Source of the DNA: Absidia repens
Lineage: Eukaryota > Mucoromycota > Mucoromycetes > Mucorales > Cunninghamellaceae
Reading direction: 5' to 3'
Assembly (NCBI GenBank): GCA_002105175.1
Contig: MCGE01000010.1
Location: 124,001-188,000, forward strand
Length of the DNA: 64,000 nt
Each line of letters opens with the position of its first letter. Positions within the stretch are counted from its first letter, which is position 1. Positions 1-10,770 of the stretch are shown here, piece by piece. Below the pieces are notes generated by a model, which saw only the letters and a list, made by a program, of their open reading frames with translations, had not been told where the DNA came from and did not search any database. The position numbers were made by a program, and so were the translations under genes.

Positions 1-689
1 AACTTTATACGTGGTTTAGATACAGAGACGTACGTTACACCAATCGAAAGTGCTTGTAAAACTACATATTCTGATGTAGTTTCAAAGTTATTCGAGTTGA
101 ATTAACAAATTTATGACTTTATCTCTGGAAAATGAGAAAATGACAATTCAGGTTTCATTATTTTTTTTTACTGATTTCAGATTTATTGAAAAATTAAAGA
201 TGTCGGAACGGGTTCCAAATTTCAGGAACAAACGTCCGTGCGCAGATCGACACAGGGAACACAAATAGATTGTCATCAGGGTCTGCAATCGTCATTTAAG
301 CCATTTTTCGATTTACGAAAAATGTCGGCCGATGAATCTTAAACTTATGTGTAACATACTCTAAACAATTGCGCGTCGATCGGTACCACTCTCGGCCGGA
401 TAAACCCATTCTCCGTGTACTAATTTGGAATTCAAATTACTATGGAGTGTCTATTTTGACTTTCAACCAAAAAAAGCAACTTTTTGATTAGAATTGACCC
501 CTTAGATTAGAAAACAACAATAACAACGGCAACTACGACGACAACGATAATAATAACAACAACAATAACAATTACAATTACAACAATTACAACAATTTGT
601 CGCAAAATAATAGTAACAATAAACCCATGTAATATCTATTTTCAATGAAACATATGATATAGTATATAAAGAGTGACATTTTTTATTAA
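1..689. other. AT-rich non-coding stretch left of a MITE
   Basis: No gene is recognised. The stretch contains a run of CAA/AAT-type trinucleotides at about 510-600, which gives a spurious Cys-rich reading frame on the minus strand. Positions about 620-689 match, in inverted orientation, the sequence just after the transposase stop of the hAT element (about 10695-10770). This part is therefore probably old transposon-derived DNA. Confidence 0.5.
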
Positions 690-1238
690 CAAGTGGTATA
701 TAACTTAGCGGACACAAATGTCCGATCTTTAAAGCAAAATATCTTGACAATAAAGCACCGTTCATTTACGATTTTATGAATCAATTATTTTAGTTTAGTA
801 TATCATGTGGAATTAATTTCAGGGCGTGTTTATATTAGCAATATATATGTGCATATATTTTGAAAGGATCATTTTCCTTATTTGGACAACGGACAATAAT
901 GTTCGATCATAAAACATGTCAATGTTGCAAAACAGAAATAAAAAACTATATTAACCTTCTATATTAATATGGACATTTTTCTATACGAAAGTTTTCAGGA
1001 AAAGGCATTAACAGCCGGTTTACAAACATAGCATATTTGAGTGGTCCGAGAGTTGTACTATTTTTTTCTTATTTTGGGAAAAATCTCATAGAGTAATGTT
1101 GATATGCGGAAAAGTGGGTAATATCATACACATTTCAGGCTTTCTCATATTGCAGAGTCATTAAAAAATAGTCATAATAACGCTTCAAAATTTCACTTTT
1201 TATTAGCGGGTATTTATGTCCGATTCATATACCACTTG
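690..1238. mobile_element. TTAA-flanked MITE (piggyBac/Kolobok-type target site)
   Basis: This 549-bp segment starts CAAGTGGTATAT and ends with its exact inverse. It is flanked on both sides by TTAA (686-689 and 1239-1242), and including flanks the perfect inverted repeat is 22 bp (680-701 and 1227-1248). A related sequence lacking the insert is present at about 10660-10770, where the two flanks are joined across a single TTAA at 10695-10698. That is the pattern expected of an insertion with TTAA target duplication. No coding capacity is seen, so it is non-autonomous. TTAA duplication is known for piggyBac and Kolobok superfamilies; the superfamily here is inference. Confidence 0.75.
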
Positions 1239-1486
1239 TTAATAAAAATCATATACAAGAATCGCACTTAATTCTATCTGTCTTATATTCATTTATTTTT
1301 ATTTTTTTGCTATTTTACACTCGTATTATTGTAAGTCCCCATTCAATGCCATTAATGTTAATACATATTGTTCTAATCATTTTCTCTTGACGTGCACATC
1401 TCTTATCATCCATTCCACCTTGGCAAACGGACTTTCAAATTTTATTTCTATTTTATTTTTCTACAAACGGTTGAACTTGTACCTAA

Positions 1487-1945
1487 AAAGTTCCGGTGCT
1501 CACATACATAAAAATACAAAAAACCTTTAAAAAACACAATCCAGCTACCAGCTAATAACCAAAAGTAGTCGTAACACCGTAACAAACACTACAAAAACAC
1601 AACCCAAGTTACGATCCACTAACAAAAATAACGCGTAACAGTACACTGCTCTCTATATATTTTCAAGACTCCAGTCAAGTAAACAAAAAAGTACATTTTA
1701 AATTCCGATTCAGGGGAAAAATATATTTTGATCCTCGCTGCAAATCCGTTCAAGCAAGAACAAGAAAACACTTATACACTATCTATTTGGTGTAAAATAT
1801 AACTGGAACTTAACTAAAAGGTTAACTTCACACCGTTTCGGCGTATATAACTTCAACAAACCGTACATATTTGGTACATCACTTTTACATATAAACTCAA
1901 AAATACCCGTAACAACCTATACGAAACTCAAAAATAGCTGTCAGC
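1487..1945 (-). repeat. tRNA-associated repeat R1, copy 1
   Basis: One of three copies in the window (others 2495-2868 and 43530-43965). Shared landmarks, read on the minus strand, are GAGCACCGGAAC, a GTTTACTTGACTG stretch, TTCCCCTGAATCGG, a CACCAAATAG..TAGTGTATAAGTG segment and TTACGGGTATTTTTGAG. No coding potential is seen. It looks like the LTR or non-coding body of a retroelement, but no primer-binding site or target duplication could be identified, so the class is open. Confidence 0.55.
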
Positions 1946-2010
1946 GATGACTTCAGTCTAGAAAAATTATTTGATATCGACGAATTGCTCAACTGGGCTC
2001 AAAATTAAGG
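1946..2010 (-). pseudogene. possible decayed tRNA-Phe relic
   Basis: Next to R1 copy 1, in the same relative position as the intact tRNA-Phe sits next to R1 copy 2, two blocks resemble the tRNA: ACTTCAGTCTA (about 1950-1960, the anticodon arm) and CAACTGGGCTCAA (about 1989-2002, the D arm). The spacing between them is about 20 nt longer than in the real tRNA and the acceptor stem is not recoverable. It may reflect duplication of a tRNA-plus-repeat unit; chance similarity remains possible. Confidence 0.3.
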
Positions 2011-2494
2011 ATTGTTTTGTGACTCTGCTGGGTCGTTTATTTTTGTTTTTTGACCCCTTCTTTTTCTCCGTTGTTTTTTGCAACTTTTTTTTATTCTTTT
2101 TTTCATCCTTTTTTTAGTTTTTTTTTAGCTTCTTTTTTATCCTTTTTTTAACTTCTTTTTCGTCCTTTTTTTATCGTTTTTTTAGTTCTTTTTTTATTGT
2201 TTTTTTAACTGGGAATTCATTCCCAGTTGTTTAAAGAAAAGGTATAAATAGGAAGAAATTCCTATTTGTACTCTTCTTCTTCAGTTAATTTTTTATTTTT
2301 TTAAATTCTCTCAATAAAAGGTTTTTTTAAAACCAATCTCAAGTCTTAGTACTTTTATTTTGTTTGGCAGTGCTATATATCTTCGTATATATACTATTGA
2401 TTTACCATATTGAACCCTACTGGTCAATATTTTTTATTTATTTTTTTCCAAGTTTATTTCTTATAAATTTCTTTCAAGTTGGACTTTATCTATA
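2011..2494. other. T-rich spacer between R1 copies
   Basis: Non-coding. About 2070-2210 is an imperfect array of CTTTTTTTTAT-like T tracts, followed by a short inverted pair around CTGGGAATTCATTCCCAG (2209-2226). Its position between two R1 copies would suit the internal region of a small non-autonomous LTR element, but no retroelement features are visible. Confidence 0.4.
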
Positions 2495-2868
2495 AAAGTT
2501 CTGGTGCTCACTACTTACTACCAATAACATATCTGGTACTTTTTACTTATATCAAATAAAATATTTGGTGCTCTCTATTTTTCAAGACTACAAGTCAAGT
2601 AAACAAAAAAGTACATTTCAAATTCCGAATCAGGGGAAAACATTTTTTGACCCTCACTACCAAATCCATTCAAGCAACAACTAGCAAACACTTATACACT
2701 ACCCATTTGGTGTAAAATATAACTGAAACTCAACAAAAAGGTTAACTTTTCTCCGTTGCGGTTCATATAAACTTAACAAACCTCATATATTTGGTACACA
2801 CTTTTATTTTATTAACTCAAAAATAGCCGTAACATAGCCATAACAAGCTACAACACAAGAAAAAAAAA
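2495..2868 (-). repeat. tRNA-associated repeat R1, copy 2
   Basis: Second copy of R1, closely similar to 1487-1945 and to 43530-43965. Its end near 2868 lies about 35 bp from the 3' end of the tRNA-Phe gene, and it is oriented the same way relative to that tRNA as copy 3 is to tRNA-Glu(CUC). Confidence 0.6.
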
Positions 2869-2893
2869 TATCTAATCTACACAAAAGAGTAAC

Positions 2894-2897
2894 AAAA
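2894..2897 (-). terminator. Pol III T-run terminator of tRNA-Phe
   Basis: Four T residues on the minus strand, six bases past the discriminator base of tRNA-Phe. This is the expected RNA polymerase III termination signal. Confidence 0.6.
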
Positions 2898-2903
2898 GGT
2901 TAA

Positions 2904-2976
2904 TGCCCTGAATGCGGATTGAACGCATGACCTTTAGAACTTCAGTCTAACGCTCTCCCAACTGAGCTATCAAGGC
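2904..2976 (-). tRNA. tRNA-Phe(GAA)
   Basis: 73-nt cloverleaf without an intron. The acceptor stem GCCTTGA pairs with TCAGGGC (one G-U), the discriminator is A, the D arm is GCTCAGTTGGGAGAGC, and the anticodon stem-loop TTAGA-CTGAAGT-TCTAA carries GAA. The T loop contains TTCAATC. Internal A and B boxes are intact (B box GTTCAATCC). The gene is hemmed in by repeats: R1 about 35 bp past its 3' end, and an LTR-like module beginning about 8 bp before its 5' end. It decodes UUU/UUC. Confidence 0.97.
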
Positions 2977-2983
2977 ATTATTG

Positions 2984-3451
2984 TGTTGATACGTTGCGTA
3001 GTGGTATATGAACCAATCCCTCCATTTTCCCAAACGGACCTTGTCTCTTTTTATTTTCTTTAGTTTATTTTATATTTAGTATATACTTTTATATATATTA
3101 TCTTCACTTAGTTTTTATCCTTTTATTCTTTTTATTCTTTTATTTATTTATTTATTTTAATTGATCTTTATCGATTTATTTTATTTTATTTTCTAGATCG
3201 CCGCTCCAATCTCGATTATTTATGACAGATGGACGGTCGATTCTAATAAACTGAAGCTTATTCTTGGATATATTTTTTTATATATAACTCTGTCAACGCA
3301 AGTCTGCCTCCCCTTTACACTACAATATATTCAAAACAGTACGAACACGATCAGAATCGTTGATTGTATATATTGTTAAGAAGAAAGAAGAAGCAAGAAG
3401 AAAGAAGAAGACAATTAGAACATATAACAAGCTCAAATACCATACGTCTCA
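2984..3451 (+). repeat. LTR-like module 1 (copy next to tRNA-Phe)
   Basis: About 468 bp, nearly identical to 5026-5499. It starts TGTTGATACGTTGCG and ends ATACGTCTCA, so it has the TG...CA ends typical of LTRs. It begins about 8 bp upstream of the mature 5' end of tRNA-Phe. No internal coding region is present, so it would be a solo LTR. No target-site duplication could be recognised. Confidence 0.5.
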
Positions 3452-4179
3452 GTGTTGACAAGTTGGGAAGTGATCTATATTTTGCGGTCAGTCGGGAATT
3501 CAATACCATTCGGCCCGTGTATATTGGACGGTGATTGGCTCTCTACCGATAGACTGCTGGTTTTGAAATTTATTTATTTTGGGCGCGAACCTTTTATTTT
3601 TTTTATTTCTTTTCCTTTTCCCCTTCCTCTTCCCACCTTTTCCCATTCATTCATTTTGACATTGTCTTAGTTCCCTTTACTTTTATTTTATTCTCCTTTC
3701 TCTCTCTCTCCCATTATTATTACGTTGTTTCAGTTCCCTTGTTTTTTTTTTTCTCTTTAGTTTAGAACCCCCATTTATTCATTCATTCTTTTTTTATTTT
3801 TATTTCTATTTTATTGATCTTGACTCTGGACTATGACTCTGGACTCTTCTTCTCTTTTTACTTCTGTCGCCGACAAAGTATTATTCTTAACACTCTCATT
3901 TAGTCATTGTTTTATGTATATTAGAATCTATTTTTGACTTTGAAATAAAGAATAACTCTTTCTCCTCTCTTATTTTTTTTTATTATCTTGCTTTACTTTT
4001 GTTGGCGTTTCTCCTCTTCTCTTATTATTTCATATCTATTCACTCTTGATACGGAATACTAGCCTATATTGATAGAATAATTACTAGATTGAACATCAGA
4101 AAAGTAAGCTATTCGGTGCTGTATTGATAAAGGACCTTCTATACATCAATTATTAATAAAAGCAATTCCAAACGTCTCA
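3452..4179 (+). repeat. LTR-like module 2
   Basis: Directly abuts the previous module. It starts TGTTGACAAGTTGGGAAG and ends AAACGTCTCA. Much of its length is similar to 5837-6330: TTTTGCGGTCAG..., then GGACGGTGATTGGCTCTC..., then a GAAATAAA(G/A)AA..TTGTTGGCGTTTCTC segment. Reading frames inside are pyrimidine-rich and have no recognisable domain. Confidence 0.45.
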
Positions 4180-5025
4180 GTGTTGACAGATTGGAGGTTG
4201 TATAAGTAGCTGGGTCAGGGATTACTTGCCAAAAGAGGAATAGGTCGAATACTTTAGCTTAGTTTAGTTTAGTAAAGTATTAGAGATAGTTGGAAGTAGA
4301 TTTAGAATGTAGTAAATTAGTTTTTTTTATTGAAGAATAAAAATATATAGATATTTATACTATTTCTACTTTATCGTTATTTAAAATGGTGGACTAATAG
4401 GAATAAAGGTTGTTAAAGAAATATATAAACTATACTATATAAGTTAGGAAAAAGGGGAAGTGAAACTACGTAAGTTCTATCATTGGTGTTGTCGTTGCCA
4501 CTTAGGAACCAACGAAGAGTGTCTCTTTTTACGGCGCTTGGTTCCCGCCGAAACCACCAATGGGACACCACGGCTGTCAAGGGCAGTTTCACCTGCGAAG
4601 CCGACAGTGTGTGAGCTTGCGACCTGGTACTTGTGCTTTTTGACCCCCTCAAGACATGTGAATTGGCAGGCGACCTCTCCCCCAATCAAATTTAGTTATT
4701 ATTTGAAACTCCTCCCCGCATTACCTCTTTTTTTATTTTTTTTTTCTCTTCCCTTTATTCATTTCCATTTCACTCACTCTCTTCATCTCATTCTTATTCT
4801 TTTACCTTCCCCTTCCTTTTTATTATTTTGCCTTAATGAACTGTAGTCTACTTTTATTTTTAGTTTATTGTTTTGTACATTGTTGAACCAACCTTAGTTT
4901 AGCTGACATTAGTATTTTGTGCCCCCTTACTAGAATAGCTTTTAAGGAAGACAACTTCAATTCAATAAACGATATCCTTCTTTTACTCAGTCATTTTTGC
5001 CCCTACCCTTTTTTTATTACTGTCA
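4180..5025 (+). repeat. LTR-like module 3
   Basis: Starts GTGTTGACAGATTGGAGG at the end of module 2 and ends TTACTGTCA. Its middle (about 4620-4690) resembles 5500-5600 (CTTTTTG(A/G)(C/T)CCCC, ACATGTGA, CGACCTCTCC), so it is related to module 5. No coding content is recognised. Confidence 0.4.
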
Positions 5026-5499
5026 TGTGTGATACGTTGCGTAGTGGTATATGAACCAATCCCTCCATTTTCCTGAACGGACCTTGTCTCTTTTTATTTT
5101 CTTTAGTTTATTTTATATTTAGTATATACTATTATATATATTATCGTTACTTAGTTTTTATCCTTTTATTCTTTATATTCTTTTATTTATTTATTTATTT
5201 TAGTCGACATTTATCGTTTTATTTATTTTATTTTTACAGATCGCCCCTCTAATCTCGATTATTTATGACAGATGGACGGTCGATTCTAATAAACGGAAGC
5301 TTATTCTGGTATTTTATTTTTTTATATAACTCTGTCAACGCAAGTCTGCCTCCCCTTTACACTACAATATATTCAAAACAGCACGAACACGATCAAAATC
5401 GTTGATTGTATATATTGTTAAGAAGAAAGAAGAAGCAAGAAGAAAGAAGAAGACAATTACTGTAAGAACATATAACAAGCTCAAATACCATACGTCTCA
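5026..5499 (+). repeat. LTR-like module 4 (second copy of module 1)
   Basis: About 474 bp, nearly identical to 2984-3451 from GATACGTTGCGTAG through a purine-rich AAGAAGAAAGAAGAAG segment to ATACGTCTCA. With the tandem modules around it, this implies repeated insertion or segmental duplication beside tRNA-Phe. Confidence 0.5.
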
Positions 5500-5836
5500 T
5501 GTGTGAAAGATTGGATTCTTATACTTCTGGCTTTTTGGTCCCCCAATACATGTGACTTAGTCGACGACCTCTCCACCAATCATTTTTCTCTCCAAACTCT
5601 TCTCTGTTTGAAACTCCACTGCGCTTCCCATTTTATTTTTCCCCTTTTTTTTTGCCACTTCTCTATCGCCAACGTCCATCATTACACAAATTTAGGCTTC
5701 ACTTTATTATTTTTAGTAGTGTTACTTATTTATTTTAATTTAGAATATATAGAACACAAGTGACGAATTCAATAAAAATCAACCTTTCTTTTCTTAAAAA
5801 ACCTTTTTGCCCCATTTTTCAATTTTATTTACTGTC
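5500..5836 (+). repeat. LTR-like module 5
   Basis: Starts TGTGTGAAAGATTGG and ends TTACTGTCA. It shares internal blocks with module 3. Non-coding. Confidence 0.4.
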
Positions 5837-6330
5837 ATGTGTGACAAATTGGAAGGTGATATCTATTTTGCGGTCAAGCGGAGAAGCAATATCATTCGGC
5901 CCGTATTTGTTGGACGGTGATTGGCTCTCTACCGACAGACTGCTGGTTTTGAAATCTATTTATTTTGGGCGCGAACATTTTATTTTTATTTCTTTTCCTT
6001 TTCCCTTTTCTCTTCCCACCTTTTCCCATCATTCATTTTGACATTGTCTCAGTTCCCATCTTTTAGCTCATATTCATTTACTACATCGACCTAGTTCCCT
6101 TCTTTTTGTTACTTATCCTATTTACATTGTTTCAGTTCCCATTACTTTTAGATTACTGTCTCTATTTTATTTTTACATCACTTGAACTGGCGACACTAGT
6201 AGCTCCCCCGACCCATTCTTTTCATTCTAGTATTTAGTATTTCCATCTTGACGATTTGAAATAAAAAACAACTTCTTTTCTCTCTCTATTTTTAAACATT
6301 ATTTGACTTGCTTTATATTGTTTGTTGGCG
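5837..6330 (+). repeat. LTR-like module 6 (second copy of module 2)
   Basis: Starts TGTGTGACAAATTGGAAGG and follows module 2 (3452-4179) through the GGTGATTGGCTCTCTACCGA block to GTTTGTTGGCGTTTCTC. The right border is unclear because the sequence fades into pyrimidine-rich DNA. Confidence 0.45.
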
Positions 6331-7044
6331 TTTCTCTCCTTCTCCTTGTTATTCCCTATCTATTCTGTATTTTATTTTCCGATTTTTTTTAGATTAGACT
6401 TTTCTTATCGGGGATTATTATTTTTTTATTATCATTATCTTCGAACACAACTTTTTGGGAATAAAGAAATATTTTTTGACCTAAAAAAAACAACTTTCTT
6501 CTCTCCCTTATTTTTTTTTTCACTTGCTATACACTTGTTGATTTTCTCTCTTTCTCCAATTATTCCTTATTTAGTTATTTTATGTTCTATACCCGATCAA
6601 CAATCCAGACTGCCGGCGGCGGCGGTTGAATTCACACCCATCTGGCTTTACAGCCTGCAAAATCCAATTAACCTGCAATATACTCTTCTTCGCTTTATAT
6701 AAAACGAACTACGAAACCGTTCAACTTCAAATTTTCCATGCATCTTTAGAAATAATATACAATCATTTTTTGCCACCAAACCATCCATCCATCTCTCATA
6801 CAATTAATTGCACAATGCTCTAAAGTTTACGCCTATAAGCTCACAGCTAAAGCCTACAGCCATAATAACCGCCTCTACATTATTGCCCACCATTCAACCA
6901 CACACATACTTGGACATCCACGTTTGCTTGCATCCGCTTTCTAGTCACATACTCCTTCTACTCATACCATTTTTTTTTTTTCCCCATCCAATATCCCCAT
7001 ACACGCACAGAAATACCCCTCCATACCGCTAAAAAAACATGGAA
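6331..7044. other. pyrimidine-rich non-coding DNA
   Basis: T/C-rich on the plus strand, with a CGGCGGCGGCGG run near 6613. Short reading frames here have the biased composition of the DNA and no recognisable domain. No gene seen. Confidence 0.5.
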
Positions 7045-7145
7045 ATCCGCTAAAAAAGCGCCGGGAGAGGCGCGGCTACGCCGCGCTTTTGCCAAAATGA
7101 CCCAGGGGGCAGTGCGAGCGGAGCCCAAAATTTTTTACCGCTTTA
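7045..7145. other. GC-rich island with a perfect 7-bp hairpin
   Basis: A roughly 100-bp GC-rich patch in otherwise AT-rich DNA. It contains GCGCGGCTACGCCGCGC (7070-7086), a perfect 7-bp stem with a 3-nt loop, followed by TTTT. A GCGCCGGGAGAGG segment precedes it and AGGGGGCAGTGCGAGCGG follows. Its function is not known. Confidence 0.4.
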
Positions 7146-7538
7146 AGCTCCGAAACCTGTGTAATGGTGTTTTTTGTATGCGTTGGTTTTCGGTTTGGCT
7201 TAAATTTCACGTAGTTGAGGATTGGAAAGCTTGCATTTCATGATATTTTTAAATATTTATCAAATCTTATTAGAAATATATAAGATATATTTATGAAGGT
7301 GATTACATTTGTTTGGTACACGTTCATTTATGGGCAAACAGTATTGGAATGTCTTAATGGATGTAAAATTAAATATTTTAATAGTATTTCTAATTTTAGT
7401 AATTTTTTTAACGGGGTGTTTTTTATAATGGTATTTCACAAGAGAATCAAAGGTATAAATTAACTAATGGTAAATCATAATAAGTATAAACGGGGGTGTT
7501 GGTAGGAGGTAACATGCCGTTATGGTTATATTGTTGTG
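7146..7538. other. AT-rich flank of the hAT element
   Basis: No gene or clear repeat is recognised. The 8 bp before the hAT left end (7531-7538) do not match the 8 bp after its right end (11264-11271). Confidence 0.4.
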
Positions 7539-7832
7539 TAGGGCTCTTAATTTGGTCCTGTCCCGATTATGGTATTGAGAAAAAGTCCTCAATACCTGGT
7601 ACCGATCAATACCAATACCTACTAATGGTATTGTCTCGCTAAGGTTCTGGTATTGCTAATCCCGCTAATAGGTATTGATCAATACCAATTTTACTAGTGG
7701 TATTGTTTCGAATAACCCGATAAAGTTTTAGGTTTTGATAGATTTGGTAGGCGGCATTTGAAGTTATAAACAGTATAAAAATATTTTTTTTTTTTTTTGC
7801 TTTCTTTTTATTACTTTTAACTTATTTTTGTT

Positions 7833-10535
7833 ATGTATCCCACTGCATTTAACTCTTTTACCCCTATGCTGTCGCAAGAAGACCTAGATCATGGTGGTCT
7901 AGATTTTAACATGGAGCCCAATACTTCTCCATCAGGATCTCAATCAGGATCTCAATCAGTAACTCAACTGACAACTGAATCTCCATTTCCATTCTCACTT
8001 CATTCACCAAGTCAAATGACAGCTCAACCAGCTCGATCTTTATCTCAAGTTATAACTTCATTTAGTCAACCAGTAACTCAATCCTCAACTCAATCCTCAA
8101 CTCCATCGTCAGCTCAATTGCCACCTCAATTGCTAGCTCAATCTCCAAGAAAACGACAACGAAGTAGCCCGGTATGGACGTAGTTTGACTTATACGAAGA
8201 TGGAAATACTGCCAGTTGCATGTTGTGTATGGAAAATAACAGGTAATAGACATATTAAATAGAATGGTACGAGTTTTGTTAACCATTGATTTTCAGATTA
8301 TTTACTGTCAAATGCACAAAAAATCCACCTCCGGTCAATGGAAGCACCTTAAGGCGAAGCACTACGAAATCTACAAAACGATTAAGGATGTAGATGACAA
8401 AGTACAACCTACTATTGATGAAATCCTCCAAAGGTAAGTACAAAGAAGAAGAAGAAAAGGCATACAGTATATCAGTTGACTAAAATTTGAGTGTGATATA
8501 GGCAATTTGCTTTCGATAGTGATAAATTCAACGTACTTTTGGCAGAATGGTTGGTAAGCGACGACCAGCCGTTTAGTGTTGTTCAATCACCTGTTTTTCA
8601 AATCGCTATTATCGTACCTGAATCCGTCGGTGGCTGTCCCAACAGCTGTCACAATACGAACATAAATAATCAGTAATTTCAACAACAATCGGTCGAATTT
8701 TATATCGCAGTTTCATGTAAGTTTTTTATTTTATTTTATTTTATTTTATTTTACATAGCTGTCTTACCTTCTATTCATTCTTCCTTTAGTTGGCGGATTC
8801 GAAAATACTGTATCAATCACTTTGAACATGTGGACGTCTCCTAACAATCTTTCATTTATGGGTGTAACTGGGCACTATGTGGACAATCAATTCAAGCTAA
8901 ATCACATCTTTTGGATTTTATACATGTTGAAAATAAACATTCGGGCGAACATCTCTCAGCACATTTAGATAATTCATTGACTGAACTCGGCATTAAAAAC
9001 AAGGTAAGTAAATCATCGTTGGAACAGTGGCTTTGGATATCAACTTTATTAACTAATTTTTTATAGATTCTTGCAGTGGTGATAGACAATGCATCCAACA
9101 ATGCAACCATGATGAAAGAACTCGAAAAAAGATGGAGATTGGAATGCATTGATTTTGATCACAAGGAACATCATGTGCGATGCCTGGCGCATATAATGAA
9201 CTTGGAAATTCAATCAGCTCTAACGACCTTATGTTGCGCACCGATCGCTGATGCTATGGAAAATGAAAACAGCCCAACTTGCTTGAAGAACGTAAGTTAG
9301 TTTTACGGCGTTATTTTATCGTAATCGACACTAATCGTTTTCTTTTATTTTAGCTTCGAAAGTGCATTAAATCGATAAGGATGTCAACTCAAAAATGAAT
9401 CGTTTCACTAGATTACGTGGTGAATGCCGTGGTGTCAAACAAATCAAACCTGTGTTGGACGTTGCACCTCGATGGAATTCAACCTATTATATGATTGACA
9501 AAGTTTTATAATTGCGTACACCTCTTACAATGCTCATATCAACCGAACCTGTTATCCGTGATGAATGGACGTACTTGGGCCGAATGCGAACTTTATTAGA
9601 GGTACAGTTACATAGAATTACTTATGATTAACATGGTGTTAAATGACTTTATTTAGGAATTTAACGAAGCAACAAAATTTATATCTGGGCAAGATTATCC
9701 TACAATCAATATTGTTATCCCTGCGTACAACTTTTTGATGGATGCATTGGATCAATTTATAGAAGATCAAGGCAATGTTGACTCACCTCTGAGGACGGCA
9801 GCAGAAGTATGCTTTAACAAATTACAACAGTATTATGTGAACACAGATAATTCTCCTATCTCCATGGTGGCTTTTTGTAAGTATAAAAAAATAAGTATAA
9901 AAAAAATCGCAGTTTGTTTGTTTTTTTTTTTTTTTTTTTTTTTTTTAGCGCTTGATCCAGGACTGAATATTGATTACATAGATCAGAATAACTGGGAAAT
10001 GGAGTTTATACAGTCATATAAACAGCAACTAGACAGACATTATCGAATATATCCACAACAATATGGACAATGGCAAAACGAAGTTGATGAACTACCCACT
10101 GTAAATCTAGAAAAAATACCACGAGTACTACAACATGCATACGGACGACGAATTACAGCGAGAAGAACAGAAGAGCGTGTTGATAAAATTAACCTTTACC
10201 ACCGTAGATCTATGGAACTCAACACAGTCTCACGGGATATTTTAGGATGGTGGAGGATTAATCAAGATCTCTTCCCAGTTTTGTCGTTGATGGCTCGAGA
10301 CTATCTTGCGGTGCCAGGTAAAAAGCCAAAAAAGAAATTAAAATTTCAAACAAAAACTAACTTTTTTTCAGTTACAAGCGTCCCAGTCGAACGAGTATTC
10401 TCAAGCGCCAAACACACCATCCCTTCTCTTCGCCGTTCTCTAAAGCCAGACACGATTAGATATTGTATGATGGAAAAGTATCGACTGAAAAGAACATTGG
10501 ATTCCCTATGTGATGATGAACATTCGTTTACGTAG
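7833..10535 (+). pseudogene. hAT transposase pseudogene (BED finger + hAT dimerisation domain)
   Basis: Multi-exon gene with decayed frame. The Gln/Ser/Thr-rich N-terminus starts at 7833 and meets a TAG at 8181-8183 inside the BED zinc finger (CMLC... and later a GQWKHLKAKH stretch across an intron). An EWLVSDDQPFSVV block follows, then a frameshift near 8612 before YLNPSVAVPTAVTIRT. A second frameshift lies near 8905. The catalytic-core region VIDNASNN and HHVRCLAHIMNLEIQ is near 9076-9216. Another frameshift is at about 9395 and a TAA at 9509-9511. The C-terminal part (9660-10535) is largely clean and ends with SVPVERVFSSA, the hAT dimerisation motif. Introns with good splice sites persist. 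Cannot make a full protein as it stands. Confidence 0.85.
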
Positions 10536-10659
10536 CTTTGTTATTTCTCCTGCGTGTAGCTTACTTGAACCAACCCCCTCTTCCTTTAGATTTTAGATTG
10601 TTGTAAAATGGTGTATATAAAATAAAAAATAAAGAGTAGAAAATAAAAAAATAAGACAG

Positions 10660-10770
10660 GTAGAATTAAGTGAGATTCTTGTATATGGTTTTTATTAATA
10701 AAAATGTCACTCTTTATATACTATATCTTATGTTTCATTAGAAATAGATATTACATGGGTTTATTGTTAT
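10660..10770 (-). other. paralogous empty site for the TTAA MITE
   Basis: Inverted copy of the two flanks of the MITE at 690-1238, joined with one TTAA (10695-10698). Homology to both flanks is readable for roughly 50-70 bp each side. It lies in the 3' untranslated part of the hAT element, so the MITE at 690-1238 probably inserted into a copy of this sequence. Confidence 0.65.

Noticed and set aside
502..765. Minus-strand Cys-rich small protein
   Set aside because: The Cys/Asn run is the translation of a CAA/AAT trinucleotide stretch; no signal peptide or ordered cysteine pattern independent of the repeat.
2495..2868. R1 pair as the LTRs of a TRIM element (1487-2868)
   Set aside because: Copies flank a spacer as LTRs would, but no primer-binding site, polypurine tract or target duplication could be seen, and a possible tRNA relic lies between them; left as a generic repeat.
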